A DNA stretch of 64,000 bases from positions 1-64,000 of the forward strand of contig NZ_JBFOKR010000024.1 of the NCBI RefSeq assembly GCF_047246645.1, given 5' to 3'. The notes under the pieces were generated by a model. That model ran no database searches, was not told the origin of the DNA, and saw nothing but the letters and a program-made list of their open reading frames with translations. Made by a program: the position numbers and the translations under genes. Below are positions 26,382 through 35,398 of this stretch, in pieces. The first letter of the stretch is position 1. The number at the start of each line of letters is the position of its first letter. Source of the DNA: Ferdinandcohnia sp047246645. Lineage in GTDB: Bacteria > Bacillota > Bacilli > Bacillales > Bacillaceae_L.

Positions 26382-27094
26382 TCTTCATTTCCCCTATCAA
26401 TATTACATGAGTCTAGCCGTTTAGCTGGTACTCCAGCAACCATCCACTGATCAGAAATATCTTTTGTTACCACTGCTCCAGCTCCTACAATCACGTTTTT
26501 ACCAATTGTGATTCCTGGTAATAACGACGCATTATTCCCTATTTTTGATCCTTCCCTTATGTGCGGCCCTTTTAACGAAAATTTCTTTGCCCCCATATAT
26601 TTATCATTAGACATGGAAACGCATGGACCAAGAAATACATTATCCTCTAAAATCGTATCTCCTGTTACATAAGCAAGCGTTTGAACCGTACAATTCTTCC
26701 CAATTCGGGTATTTAATTCAATTATTGCCGCTCTCCCTATGACAGAACCGCTTCCGACCGTTACATTTTCACGAATACTTGCATGATCACCGATAAATAC
26801 GTCCTCACCAATTTCAGTGCCAGTATATAGGGAAACCACGTTTCCAATTCTTACATTTGAATGAATCGTTAATTGCTGTAAAGTTTGACCAATCTTTCTC
26901 ATACTTGCGTTTCCACTTGGTTGAATACCAAGCACACAGTTTGCTCCTACCTTTACATTATCTCCGATGCTAGTACCTTCTAAAATCACAGTGTTATGGC
27001 CAATTACTACGTTTTCTCCGATACTTACTCCATCTTCAATAACAACGTTTTGGCCTAAAATAACATTCCCCGGTATATTGTTTTCTTTAGACAT
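26378..27094 (-). CDS. Left-handed beta-helix N-acetyltransferase, WbpD-like
   Basis: A 238-residue hexapeptide-repeat acetyltransferase ([IV]G-X4 repeats from about residue 10 to 215, ending VVTKDISDQWMVAGVPAKRL). In this setting it should N-acetylate the 3-amino group. I chose the ATG at 27094 after AAGAGGGATAGG. QdtC/FdtC-type 3-acetyltransferases for dTDP sugars are a possible alternative. Confidence 0.85.
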   Translation of the reverse strand: MSKENNIPGNVILGQNVVIEDGVSIGENVVIGHNTVILEGTSIGDNVKVGANCVLGIQPSGNASMRKIGQTLQQLTIHSNVRIGNVVSLYTGTEIGEDVFIGDHASIRENVTVGSGSVIGRAAIIELNTRIGKNCTVQTLAYVTGDTILEDNVFLGPCVSMSNDKYMGAKKFSLKGPHIREGSKIGNNASLLPGITIGKNVIVGAGAVVTKDISDQWMVAGVPAKRLDSCNIDRGNEE

Positions 27095-27224
27095 CCTATC
27101 CCTCTTTTCCAAAATCACTCTTCTCTATCTACCAAGTGAGGCTTACCTTCATAACTAATCTCTATTAATCTTATGAAAAACATTAATTAATGGTATGGAC
27201 AAATGGTTTGAAAGCAGAAAAATA

Positions 27225-27247
27225 GGCCGAAATTATTTGTCTCGGCC
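27225..27247 (-). terminator. Terminator overlapping a gene end
   Basis: GGCCGA pairs with TCGGCC, followed on the minus strand by TATTTTTC; the 5' arm lies in the last codons of the CgeB-like gene. Confidence 0.75.
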
Positions 27248-28216
27248 ATTTTCAATATACTCTTTTATATAGTGAATAAGTTGCTGCGCGCGCGCTTCAT
27301 TCGTATGCAAGGTATGAATTAAGTTATACCCATTTTCAGTTATTCTCTTTCTTTCCTCTTCGTGTTGAAGATAATACAATGCTTTTTCGTAAAAGTTCAT
27401 ACGGTCGCAAGCTACAAAGTTGACACCGTCTTCAAAGCCTAACTCCAAAATATCAGGTACAGGCTCTGCCAAAAGCAATGTCTTACATGCTGGTGCTTCA
27501 AAAAATTTTAATACAGGATATTTCAAAGAAGAGCCACAAGTAAAAAAGATTTTTGAACGATTTAGTTCTCTTGCGTACTTTTCATTAAGATACGTATTCT
27601 TCGTTTGCCTTCCCTTATGTCCAGGATGAGGATGAAAGATAAATCCATCAATATTCCTCATTTTTTCTAGTACTTCTTCACGAAAAGGATATTTGCCTCT
27701 ACTTGCCTTAGCTAGATTTTTCGAAATACCCGATCGGTCATAGACAGCCCCCATTAATAGATAGTCGATATCCTTTTCTAATTGCCAGTCTTTAAAAACT
27801 TCAGGATTTATGGAAAATGGTAACCATCGAAACTTCTCTTGAGATCCTGGGAACTTCTTTATGAAGGCTTCCTTTGTTAGAGAAAAAATCAAATCGATTT
27901 TGTTTCGCTCAAAATATTCTCTTCTTTTTGCTGGATTAAAATGTATATCTATGACTATACATCCCTTTGGTATATCAACTTTATCTAAACCAGATATTGC
28001 TGGAGCAAGTGCATTCCCCCATGCATTATCATAATGAAGAATAAAATCGGGATTAAAATTTAATTCAGATAATATGTCATGAATGTTTCCATTCCTATAC
28101 CAATATCTAACCTCGGCATATTTTTCTATAGCTTGCAAGGCTTCATACTTTGGTTTATGTTTAGGAAATTTTCTCCAAAATTGGTTTACTAAGACTAAGA
28201 GTTTTAGTTTTTCCAT
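27233..28216 (-). CDS. CgeB-like glycosyltransferase
   Basis: A 327-residue paralogue of the gene at 23.4 kb: SKIFFTCGSSLKYPVLKFFEAPACKTLLLAE and KALYYLQHEEERKRITENGYNLIHTLHT align with its counterpart. AAGGAGG precedes the ATG. Two CgeB-like enzymes flanking the nucleotide-sugar genes suggest consecutive steps in building one spore glycan. Confidence 0.85.
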   Translation of the reverse strand: MEKLKLLVLVNQFWRKFPKHKPKYEALQAIEKYAEVRYWYRNGNIHDILSELNFNPDFILHYDNAWGNALAPAISGLDKVDIPKGCIVIDIHFNPAKRREYFERNKIDLIFSLTKEAFIKKFPGSQEKFRWLPFSINPEVFKDWQLEKDIDYLLMGAVYDRSGISKNLAKASRGKYPFREEVLEKMRNIDGFIFHPHPGHKGRQTKNTYLNEKYARELNRSKIFFTCGSSLKYPVLKFFEAPACKTLLLAEPVPDILELGFEDGVNFVACDRMNFYEKALYYLQHEEERKRITENGYNLIHTLHTNEARAQQLIHYIKEYIENGRDK

Positions 28217-28385
28217 CCTTTATACCTCCTTAATCTACTTGTATTATATTAATCTTCTTCAAAAATGATATAAGCAAACAATGGAGTTTGTACTCAAAAT
28301 CTAATACAATCACACACTCTTCCACTTTTCTTATGCATAGTATATGAAAGATGTTTATCTAAAACTGAAAATGGAGGAGATTTTT

Positions 28386-29663
28386 TTGGAAAAAGTAACC
28401 GTTGTAGGTCTGGGGAAAATCGGGTTGCCTTTAGCTACCGTTTTCGCAAACAGTGGCAACTACTATGTTATAGGTGCAGATAAAAATGAAATAGTTGTTA
28501 AACAAGTAAATACAGGACTTTCTCATATAAAAAATGAACCTGGCGTCGATGAATTACTAAATAAAGCATGGAAAAGCGGGTTAATACATGCAACTACAAA
28601 TACGATTGACGCAGTTAGTCAATCCAGCATTGTAGTTGTAATTGTTCCAGTATTAGTTAATGACCAAAATAAAATAGACTATCAATATATTGATTCTGCA
28701 GTTGAAGATATTGGGAAGAGTATTAAAAAGGATACACTTGTCATATTTGAAACTACCATTCCAACAGGTGACACAAGGAATCGATTTGGGAGAAAAATAG
28801 AGGAACTATCTGGTCTACAAATGGGAGAGGATTTTTATTTAGCGTATAGTCCAGAAAGAGTATATTCTAACCGTATCCTCAAAGACCTAAAAACCTATCC
28901 AAAGGTAGTAAGCGGAATAAATAAAAAAAGTTTAGATATTGCTGCACAATTTTATCGAGACACAATTGGTTGTGATGTTTTACAAGTAAGTAGCTTAGAG
29001 ACAGCAGAGTTTACAAAGGTCGCTGAAGCTGTGTATCGTGATGTTAACATTGCCTTGGTAAATGAGTTAGCTATTTACGGAGAAAAGTATGGTGTTGATA
29101 TTAGCGAGGTTATTATGGCCGCTAATAGTGAACCTTTCTCACACTTACACATGCCAGGGGTTGGGGTCGGCGGCCATTGTATTCCAGTATACCCCTACTT
29201 TTTTATAAACAATGGACTTGATTATGGTCTTGTTCCTTTATCAAGAACAGTAAACGACAACATGGCCAATTATGCAGTGAACCTTCTCGAAGGAAGTTTT
29301 TATACACTACAAAGTAAAAACATCCTAATTCTAGGGCTTTCATTCCGTGAAAATGTAAAAGAAGCCACTCGTTCTTCTACCTTACTACTAGTAAATGCTC
29401 TAAGACAAAAAGGTGCAACTATTTATATTGATGATCCATTATATACGGAAGATGAAATTGCATCATTTGGTGTAAATGCTTTTAAAGGAGATGATAAGAA
29501 TGATATAAATGGCATTATCCTTCAAGCCTTTCACGATGAGTATAAGCTATTTTCCTTTTCTGAATTTCAAAATTGTAAAGTGATTGTAGACGGAAGAAAC
29601 GTCTTAGATAAAAGTGAGATTCAAAAATTAGGAATTACGTATTACGGTATTGGAATTAGGTAG
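28386..29663 (+). CDS. Nucleotide-sugar 6-dehydrogenase, WbpA/WecC-like
   Basis: A 425-residue UDP-sugar dehydrogenase. N-terminal Rossmann motif VVGLGKIGLPLA; middle EFTKVAEAVYRDVNIALVNE; catalytic Cys in GVGVGGHCIPVYP. The GGHC context is that of UDP-N-acetylhexosamine dehydrogenases (WbpA, WecC) rather than UDP-glucose dehydrogenase (GGSCFPKD). I chose the TTG after GGAGGAGAT because an upstream in-frame ATG lacks a site. It would supply the uronic acid to the adjacent enzymes. Confidence 0.88.
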   Translation: MEKVTVVGLGKIGLPLATVFANSGNYYVIGADKNEIVVKQVNTGLSHIKNEPGVDELLNKAWKSGLIHATTNTIDAVSQSSIVVVIVPVLVNDQNKIDYQYIDSAVEDIGKSIKKDTLVIFETTIPTGDTRNRFGRKIEELSGLQMGEDFYLAYSPERVYSNRILKDLKTYPKVVSGINKKSLDIAAQFYRDTIGCDVLQVSSLETAEFTKVAEAVYRDVNIALVNELAIYGEKYGVDISEVIMAANSEPFSHLHMPGVGVGGHCIPVYPYFFINNGLDYGLVPLSRTVNDNMANYAVNLLEGSFYTLQSKNILILGLSFRENVKEATRSSTLLLVNALRQKGATIYIDDPLYTEDEIASFGVNAFKGDDKNDINGIILQAFHDEYKLFSFSEFQNCKVIVDGRNVLDKSEIQKLGITYYGIGIR

Positions 29664-29666
29664 GTA

Positions 29667-30722
29667 ATGACGATTATGAAAATACTACACTTTCCTCAAA
29701 GTTTACCAATGATTACTTCATGTCATGCCCTAAAGAAAATAGATGTGGATGCTACTTCCGTTCAGTTCGCTTCGCATAGTTTTGGGTTTCAACCAGATAA
29801 TTGCTTAAACCTACAAAAAGTCTCAAACTCAATGGTAAAAGTAAAAATACGAGAGTTTTTAAAGGATGCCGGACAGCAATATGATCTTTTTCACTTTCAT
29901 GATATGCCAAAAGGTCACTTTACACCAGATGCAAAAGACATTGCCATTCTAAAAAAATCTAGCAAACCTATTATTATTCAACACCATGGTTCAGAGGTTA
30001 GAAGACTATCGATCGCAAGGAGCTTTAACAATCCATATGTGAAGGTGAAGGGTTACTGGCGAAATGAAAAGAAAATCATTTCACGATTAAGGCAATGGGG
30101 GGAACTCATTGATTATGCAATTATAGCCGACCATGAGCTTTTACCTTATATAAAAGATTACTATAAATCTATTCACATCATTAGACAACCTATCGATGTT
30201 AGTCAGTATTCCCCTTCTTATCCTAATAGTAAGAATGACCGACCAATCATTGTCCATGCTCCGTCTCATACAGATATAAAAGGTACAATCTATATAAATG
30301 AGGCAGTTACAAGGCTTAAAAACGAAGGATTTAGTTTTGACTTTCATGTAATACAAAAAACAAACCATGAGACAGCGCGACAAAAGTATCAACAGGCGGA
30401 TATAATTGTAGACCAACTATTAATAGGAGCATATGGAACCTTAAGTCTTGAAGGAATGGCCCTGGGTAAACCTGTTATCTGTTATATCCGAGAAGATTTA
30501 CTGGTAACCTATCCTAAAAACCTTCCGATTATTAGTGCCAACCCTGATACAATATATGAACAATTGAAGATACTCATTGTAGATTCCGTAAAGAGAAATG
30601 AAATAGGTAAGAAAAGCCGAGATTATGTAGAAAAATATCATGATTCAATTTTGATTGCAGAACAATTAAAAGCTATTTATGAGAAGGTTTTGAAGGAAAA
30701 CCAGTCTAACGGTCAAGATTAA
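29667..30722 (+). CDS. Glycosyltransferase family 4-like
   Basis: A 351-residue protein with the GT-B outline: an acceptor half (DLFHFHDMPKGHF, IIIQHHGSEVRRLS) and a donor half (VHAPSHTDIKGT; GAYGTLSLEGMALGKPVICY). Only three bases separate it from the dehydrogenase stop. An in-frame ATG four codons in may be the true start (MKILHFPQ). Donor and acceptor are unknown. Confidence 0.82.
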   Translation: MTIMKILHFPQSLPMITSCHALKKIDVDATSVQFASHSFGFQPDNCLNLQKVSNSMVKVKIREFLKDAGQQYDLFHFHDMPKGHFTPDAKDIAILKKSSKPIIIQHHGSEVRRLSIARSFNNPYVKVKGYWRNEKKIISRLRQWGELIDYAIIADHELLPYIKDYYKSIHIIRQPIDVSQYSPSYPNSKNDRPIIVHAPSHTDIKGTIYINEAVTRLKNEGFSFDFHVIQKTNHETARQKYQQADIIVDQLLIGAYGTLSLEGMALGKPVICYIREDLLVTYPKNLPIISANPDTIYEQLKILIVDSVKRNEIGKKSRDYVEKYHDSILIAEQLKAIYEKVLKENQSNGQD

Positions 30723-30723
30723 T

Positions 30724-30765
30724 AAAAAATAACAGTACCTCAATTTGACGGTACTGTTATTTTTC
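30724..30765. terminator. Bidirectional terminator
   Basis: AAAATAACAGTACC pairs with GGTACTGTTATTTT between convergent genes. Confidence 0.85.
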
Positions 30766-30834
30766 TGCTTTGTGATTTAGATACTATAGTTTTTCTGTTA
30801 GCATGTAACTTTTATATACATATTAAATATATAC

Positions 30835-31602
30835 CTAGAAATTCTGTGCACAATCCTCTGCATCACATGGACCGCCAGTAGATTGAAAGACTACATTATC
30901 AATAAATGCTGTTGGCCCGACACCTTGGGTTGCAAAGTTTTGGAAGGCAATACACGCTTCTGTTGCTCCTTCGGGCACACATACAACCAACTCGTAATGT
31001 TGAAAGCTAGACTGCGGTTGATTACTAGATGGGACAATATGTGGAATATCACCAGTTGCAAGATCAACAAGTGAAGGAGTGCAATCCTCTCCATTAAAAG
31101 TTACAGATGCTACAAGCTGAGGGTTTCCTTGACCTGCAGTAGCGCGTACATCAGCTGCAAATGTGAGTGTATAACAACAGCCTGGGGTAATATCTTCAAC
31201 AGTTTGGCTAATAAACCCTTCTGGCAATATCGCTACTGCTTGAATACTGAAAATTGGACCCGGAAGAATCCGTCCACTGTGTACATTCTGATCTTGCACT
31301 AAAGCATTGTCACTATTCCAGCCAGGTACTGGATTAGTTTCTGAATCTTCTACCAGCTCATCAAACCCAGGATTCTCTAGTAAATTCGTACAAGGACAGC
31401 ACCCTTGCGCAGCTGGGCCTGTTGGGCCTTGTGGACCTGTTGGGCCTGTTGGGCCTGTTGGGCCAGTCGGACCCGTCATTCCTGGCGAACCAGTTGGGCC
31501 AGTCGGACCCGTAGGTCCACTTTTACCTTTTGGACCTCGTGGCCCACTTATACAGCATTTTGAACATTCACAATCATCCTCATGAAATTTAATCCCCGAC
31601 AT
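30835..31602 (-). CDS. Collagen-like exosporium protein
   Basis: A 255-residue protein: Cys-rich anchor (FHEDDCECSKCCISGPRGPKGK, residues about 6-27), a short GPT/GSP collagen-like stretch (about 28-65), then a Cys-flanked globular domain starting LLENPGFDELVED and containing FIDNVVF, which reads like a carbohydrate-binding jelly-roll. The anchor is shared with the next, larger collagen-like gene. It is likely displayed on the spore surface and glycosylated by nearby enzymes. GGGGTGAT precedes the ATG. Confidence 0.85.
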   Translation of the reverse strand: MSGIKFHEDDCECSKCCISGPRGPKGKSGPTGPTGPTGSPGMTGPTGPTGPTGPTGPQGPTGPAAQGCCPCTNLLENPGFDELVEDSETNPVPGWNSDNALVQDQNVHSGRILPGPIFSIQAVAILPEGFISQTVEDITPGCCYTLTFAADVRATAGQGNPQLVASVTFNGEDCTPSLVDLATGDIPHIVPSSNQPQSSFQHYELVVCVPEGATEACIAFQNFATQGVGPTAFIDNVVFQSTGGPCDAEDCAQNF

Positions 31603-31633
31603 TTATTATCACCCCATGTATTTAATATTTGTA

Positions 31634-31642
31634 TAGTTTATG
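31634..31642 (-). promoter_or_regulatory. Possible sigma-K -10 box
   Basis: CATAAACTA on the minus strand fits CATANNNTA, 32 bases before the collagen-like start. The -35 dinucleotide is not a clear AC. Confidence 0.4.
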
Positions 31643-31737
31643 ATGAATCTACCTTATCAGGCTCGGCGCATGTCCCTACTTTTATTTTTTTATTATTACT
31701 AATCTATAAAAAAGAGGAATATTAAGACTCAGAAAAA

Positions 31738-31756
31738 GAGAGAGGTATCCTCTCTC
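31738..31756 (-). terminator. Terminator after the BclA-like gene
   Basis: GAGAGAGG pairs with CCTCTCTC and is followed on the minus strand by TTTTT. Confidence 0.75.
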
Positions 31757-31769
31757 TCTCTCTATATAT

Positions 31770-33959
31770 CTACGGATTGATGAACCCTATATTACATGTG
31801 GTAATTGCAGTGTCTCCACCTTGGACAACAATTCCTACGTATACTTGGTCCGCATCAATAATACCAGTAAATGTTGTTCCGCCAGTACCAATGGCTACAT
31901 TATCTCCATCTAATTCAATTAACGCTGCTCTAATAGCTGACTCACATATTCCTTCACAAGATTCGTCACCAGGCTCTGGTAGGTCTAAGAATGTTAAGTC
32001 TTCATCTTCAAAATTAATACCACTTATTGCAGCAATTTCACAAATGTTGATAACTGTGTCATTAGCACCTATTACAACTCCAGGAGTTAGTGTTGGATCC
32101 ATTAATGAGTCAGGAATAAGCCTTACTGGGACAAAGTTACCAATTGTACCATCATCAACTAATCTTACAGAAATACTAATATTATTTGTTGGATCGTCAT
32201 CAGTGTTTCTTTCAACAATTTGTTCTAAAAGATTAATAACTTGTAACGTACATGTACATCCAATAGGTTCACATTCACATTCTCCGGTTGGACCCGTTGG
32301 TCCTCGATCGCCTGTCGGTCCGGTTGGTCCTGTCGGCCCGGTTGGTCCCGTTGGTCCCGTCGGTCCTGTTGCTCCTGTCGGTCCGGTCGGTCCGGTCGGC
32401 CCCGTTGGTCCTGTTGGTCCCGTTGGTCCTGTCGGCCCGGTTGGTCCCGTTGGTCCCGTCGGCCCTGTTGGTCCTGTCGGTCCGGTCGGTCCTGTTGGCC
32501 CTGTTGGTCCTGTTGCTCCCGTCGGTCCTGTTGCTCCTGTTGGTCCGGTCGGCCCCGTTGGTCCTGTTGGTCCCGTTGGTCCCGTTGGTCCGGTTGGGCC
32601 TGTTGGTCCGGTTGGCCCTGTTGGTCCTGTTGGTCCCGTTGGTCCGGTCGGTCCGGTCGGTCCTGTCGGTCCTGTTGGTCCCGTTGGTCCCGTTGGTCCT
32701 GTCGGCCCGGTTGGTCCCGTTGGTCCCGTCGGCCCTGTTGGTCCTGTCGGTCCGGTCGGNNNNNNNNNNNNNNNNNNNNNNNNNNNNNNNNNNNNNNNNN
32801 NNNNNNNNNNNNNNNNNNNNNNNNNNNNNNNNNNNNNNNNNNNNNNNNNNNNNNNNNNNTCCTGTTGGCCCTGTTGGTCCTGTTGCTCCCGTCGGTCCTG
32901 TTGGTCCTGTTGCTCCTGTTGGCCCCGTTGGTCCCGTCGGTCCTGTTGCTCCCGTCGGTCCTGTTGCTCCCGTCGGTCCTGTTGCTCCTGTTGGTCCTGT
33001 TGCTCCTGTTGCTCCTGTTGGTCCCGTTGATCCCGTTGGTCCTGTTGCTCCCGTTGGTCCCGTTGGTCCCGTTGGTCCCGTTGGTCCCGTTGGTCCTGTT
33101 GGTCCTGTTGGTCCTGTTGCTCCTGTCGGTCCTGTTGCTCCTGTTGGTCCCGTTGGTCCGGTCGGTCCTGTTGCTCCTGTCGGTCCTGTTGCTCCTGTTG
33201 CTCCTGTTGGTCCCGTTGGTCCCGTTGGTCCTGTTGGTCCTGTTGCTCCCGTTGGTCCCGTTGGTCCCGTTGGTCCGGTCGGTCCTGTCGGTCCTGTTGC
33301 TCCTGTTGCTCCTGTCGGTCCTGTTGCTCCTGTTGGTCCCGTTGGTCCCGTTGGTCCTGTTGGTCCTGTTGGTCCTGTCGGTCCTGTTGCTCCTGTTGGT
33401 CCCGTTGGTCCTGTCGGTCCTGTCGGCCCGGTTGGTCCTGTTGCTCCTGTTGCTCCTGTCGGTCCTGTTGCTCCTGTTGGTCCCGTTGGTCCTGTCGGTC
33501 CTGTCGGCCCGGTTGGTCCTGTTGCTCCTGNNNNNNNNNNNNNNNNNNNNNNNNNNNNNNNNNNNNNNNNNNNNNNNNNNNNNNNNNNNNNNNNNNNNNN
33601 NNNNNNNNNNNNNNNNNNNNNNNNNNNNNNGGTCCTGTTGCTCCTGTTGCTCCTGTCGGTCCTGTTGCTCCTGTTGCTCCTGTCGGTCCTGTTGCTCCTG
33701 TTGCTCCTGTCGGTCCTGTTGCTCCTGTTGCTCCTGTTGGTCCTGTTGGTCCTGTTGGTCCTGTTGGTCCTGTTGGTCCTGTTGCTCCTGTTGCTCCCGT
33801 TGGTCCTGTTGCGCCAGCAGCTCCTATTTGACCGGTTGGTCCTGTTGGTCCTGTTGGTCCAGGTGGCCCCGTTGGTCCACGTTTACCTTTTGGTCCACGT
33901 GGTCCACTTATACAGCATTTGGAACATTCACAATCATCATCATGAAATCTAATACCCAA
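31770..33959 (-). CDS. BclA-like collagen-repeat exosporium protein (gapped)
   Basis: N-terminal anchor (GIRFHDDDCECSKCCISGPRGPKGKRG), a very long GPTGATG/GPTGPTG collagen-like region, then a C-terminal domain of about 160 residues (from CECEPIGCTCTLQVINLLEQ to CNIGFINP) that is not the TNF-like BclA tip. The start is TTG after GAGGTGA. Two 100-N gaps interrupt the repeat. The middle piece (32860-33530) is collagen-like only in a shifted frame, which the arbitrary gap lengths explain. Length and repeat number are therefore unknown. GPT repeats supply Thr for O-glycosylation, as in BclA. Confidence 0.8.
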   Translation of the reverse strand: MGIRFHDDDCECSKCCISGPRGPKGKRGPTGPPGPTGPTGPTGQIGAAGATGPTGATGATGPTGPTGPTGPTGPTGATGATGPTGATGATGPTGATGATGPTGATGATGXXXXXXXXXXXXXXXXXXXXXXXXXXXXXXXXXXQEQQDQPGRQDRQDQRDQQEQQDRQEQQEQQDQPGRQDRQDQRDQQEQQDRQDQQDQQDQRDQRDQQEQQDRQEQQEQQDRQDRPDQRDQRDQREQQDQQDQRDQRDQQEQQEQQDRQEQQDRPDQRDQQEQQDRQEQQDQQDQQDQRDQRDQRDQRDQREQQDQRDQRDQQEQQEQQDQQEQQDRREQQDRREQQDRRDQRGQQEQQDQQDRREQQDQQGQQXXXXXXXXXXXXXXXXXXXXXXXXXXXXXXXXXXPTGPTGPTGPTGPTGPTGPTGPTGPTGPTGPTGPTGPTGPTGPTGPTGPTGPTGPTGPTGPTGPTGPTGPTGPTGATGPTGATGPTGPTGPTGPTGPTGPTGPTGPTGPTGPTGPTGPTGPTGPTGPTGATGPTGPTGPTGPTGPTGPTGDRGPTGPTGECECEPIGCTCTLQVINLLEQIVERNTDDDPTNNISISVRLVDDGTIGNFVPVRLIPDSLMDPTLTPGVVIGANDTVINICEIAAISGINFEDEDLTFLDLPEPGDESCEGICESAIRAALIELDGDNVAIGTGGTTFTGIIDADQVYVGIVVQGGDTAITTCNIGFINP
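32760..32859. other. Assembly gap (100 N)
   Basis: A run of exactly 100 N inside collagen repeats, a conventional placeholder for an unknown length. Confidence 0.95.
33531..33630. other. Assembly gap (100 N)
   Basis: The second run of exactly 100 N inside the same repeat array. Confidence 0.95.
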
Positions 33960-34160
33960 GATTTTTCACCTCTTTCAAATAGTTTCCTTATAATCTATTG
34001 AAAAAGGTTCAAGCATGTCTCGGCATTCAACCAGTAAACAAACATTTGATATAAAAATGTGTGTTTATAATTAATAGTTTCTATTTCTTTAAACGATTTA
34101 CATCAACAGTAAGTTAATTTAATTTCAATCTTGCTTACCTTTTGTACAGATAAAAAAATA

Positions 34161-34181
34161 GCACAGGTACAATACCTATGC
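34161..34181 (-). terminator. Terminator after a GT2 gene
   Basis: GCATAGGTA pairs with TACCTGTGC, then ATTTTTTT on the minus strand. Confidence 0.8.
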
Positions 34182-34190
34182 TTTATCTTT

Positions 34191-35273
34191 TCATTCAACT
34201 CTATTTGAAAGTTTTGCATCCAAGAGCTTCTTATTGTTTATTACACTTTCATCTTCCGGACGATATTTCCTTGCAATCTCATTATGATGATTAGCCTTCT
34301 CGTAGTCCTCCAAATAGTAATAACAAACACATAAATTTAAATGAGGTACCCAAGTAGTATAGGCTTCATTAAAGAATCCCCAATTATCTTTTGGCCTCTT
34401 ATAGTTCACAGCAAGTTCATACCAGAATGCGGCTGCTTTATATTTCTGTTTACTTCTTAATAAATATCCTATCTTACAACTAATCTCTGGCCGTGGTTCA
34501 TCGTATTCAAATGATTTAAAAAGTGCCTGTTTCTGATTTTCAATTTCACCTAATTTAGCATAACAATCAGCTAACCTACCACATGCAGCTATTTTATCCT
34601 CGACCCAACCTTCTTTCATATCTAGAAAAATAGTATAATTCTCAATAGCTTTTTCAGTAAATCCATTTTCATCGAGTTCATTCGCATAATAGTAGTAATC
34701 ACGTGCGCTAAACTTATCACCACGGCTTATTCTATTTTCATAGATTGCTAAGTTTCTACCAGTTGAATGGTGTTTTCTTTTATGTGAAACACAAATATCA
34801 GTATCGAGTATTTTGCCATTAACTTGTAAATAGACATGGCAATCTCCATACCATTTAAAATTCTTACTTCTTTTTACTAATCGGTTTCTTCTAAAACTAA
34901 GCGTTACGTTTCCATATTTATCAAATCCATAGTTATATATCATTGAAACAGAGTCAACAGATGGGTCGAGTGTTTTTTTCAACTCAAGAAGTTTTTTTTG
35001 ATCCTCTTCAAAGAGTACATCATCTGCATCTAACCATAGAATATAATCCATTGTTGCATGGCTAAACGAATAATTTCGAGCCGGCGCAAAATCACCAACC
35101 CATTCAAAGTCATAAATCTTATCTGTAAATTCACTAGCAATTTCCTTTGAACGATCCGTTGAGCCAGTGTCTACAATTATAATCTCGTCTGCAATGTTTT
35201 TAACAGAGTTAAGACAATTCCATAGAACTTCTTCTTCATTCTTTACTATCATACATAAACTTATGGTGATCAT
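34191..35273 (-). CDS. Glycosyltransferase family 2 with TPR-like tail
   Basis: A 360-residue GT2-TPR protein (MIVKNEEEVLWNCLNSV; IIIVDTGSTDRS; WLDADDVL as the DXD site), with helical repeats after residue 190. It lies directly downstream of the appendage-like gene and upstream of the collagen-like gene on the same strand. It is the third GT2-TPR member of the island and a good candidate for priming glycosylation of the collagen repeats. Confidence 0.85.
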   Translation of the reverse strand: MITISLCMIVKNEEEVLWNCLNSVKNIADEIIIVDTGSTDRSKEIASEFTDKIYDFEWVGDFAPARNYSFSHATMDYILWLDADDVLFEEDQKKLLELKKTLDPSVDSVSMIYNYGFDKYGNVTLSFRRNRLVKRSKNFKWYGDCHVYLQVNGKILDTDICVSHKRKHHSTGRNLAIYENRISRGDKFSARDYYYYANELDENGFTEKAIENYTIFLDMKEGWVEDKIAACGRLADCYAKLGEIENQKQALFKSFEYDEPRPEISCKIGYLLRSKQKYKAAAFWYELAVNYKRPKDNWGFFNEAYTTWVPHLNLCVCYYYLEDYEKANHHNEIARKYRPEDESVINNKKLLDAKLSNRVE

Positions 35274-35354
35274 ATATTATTCACCTCACATTCCTGTTTA
35301 TCAATATCTAATTTTTGATCAAAGTTCCTAAGGTAAATAAAGCATTAATCAATA

Positions 35355-35381
35355 ACGGGTATGTGTTTCTCCATACCCGTT
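35355..35381 (-). terminator. Terminator after the Ena-like gene
   Basis: ACGGGTATG pairs with CATACCCGT and the minus strand continues TATTG. Confidence 0.8.
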
Positions 35382-35398
35382 TTACAAAAAACAAACGA

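Noticed and set aside
32280..33830. Regular short repeats that might suggest a CRISPR array
   Set aside because: The period is nine bases (Gly-X-Y codons) without unique spacers; it is coding collagen repeat.
31777..34001. Long plus-strand frames rich in Pro-Val-Gly, Leu-Val or Ser-Cys opposite the collagen gene
   Set aside because: They are the antisense readings of GPT repeats and cross the N gaps; no ribosome-binding site or independent signature.
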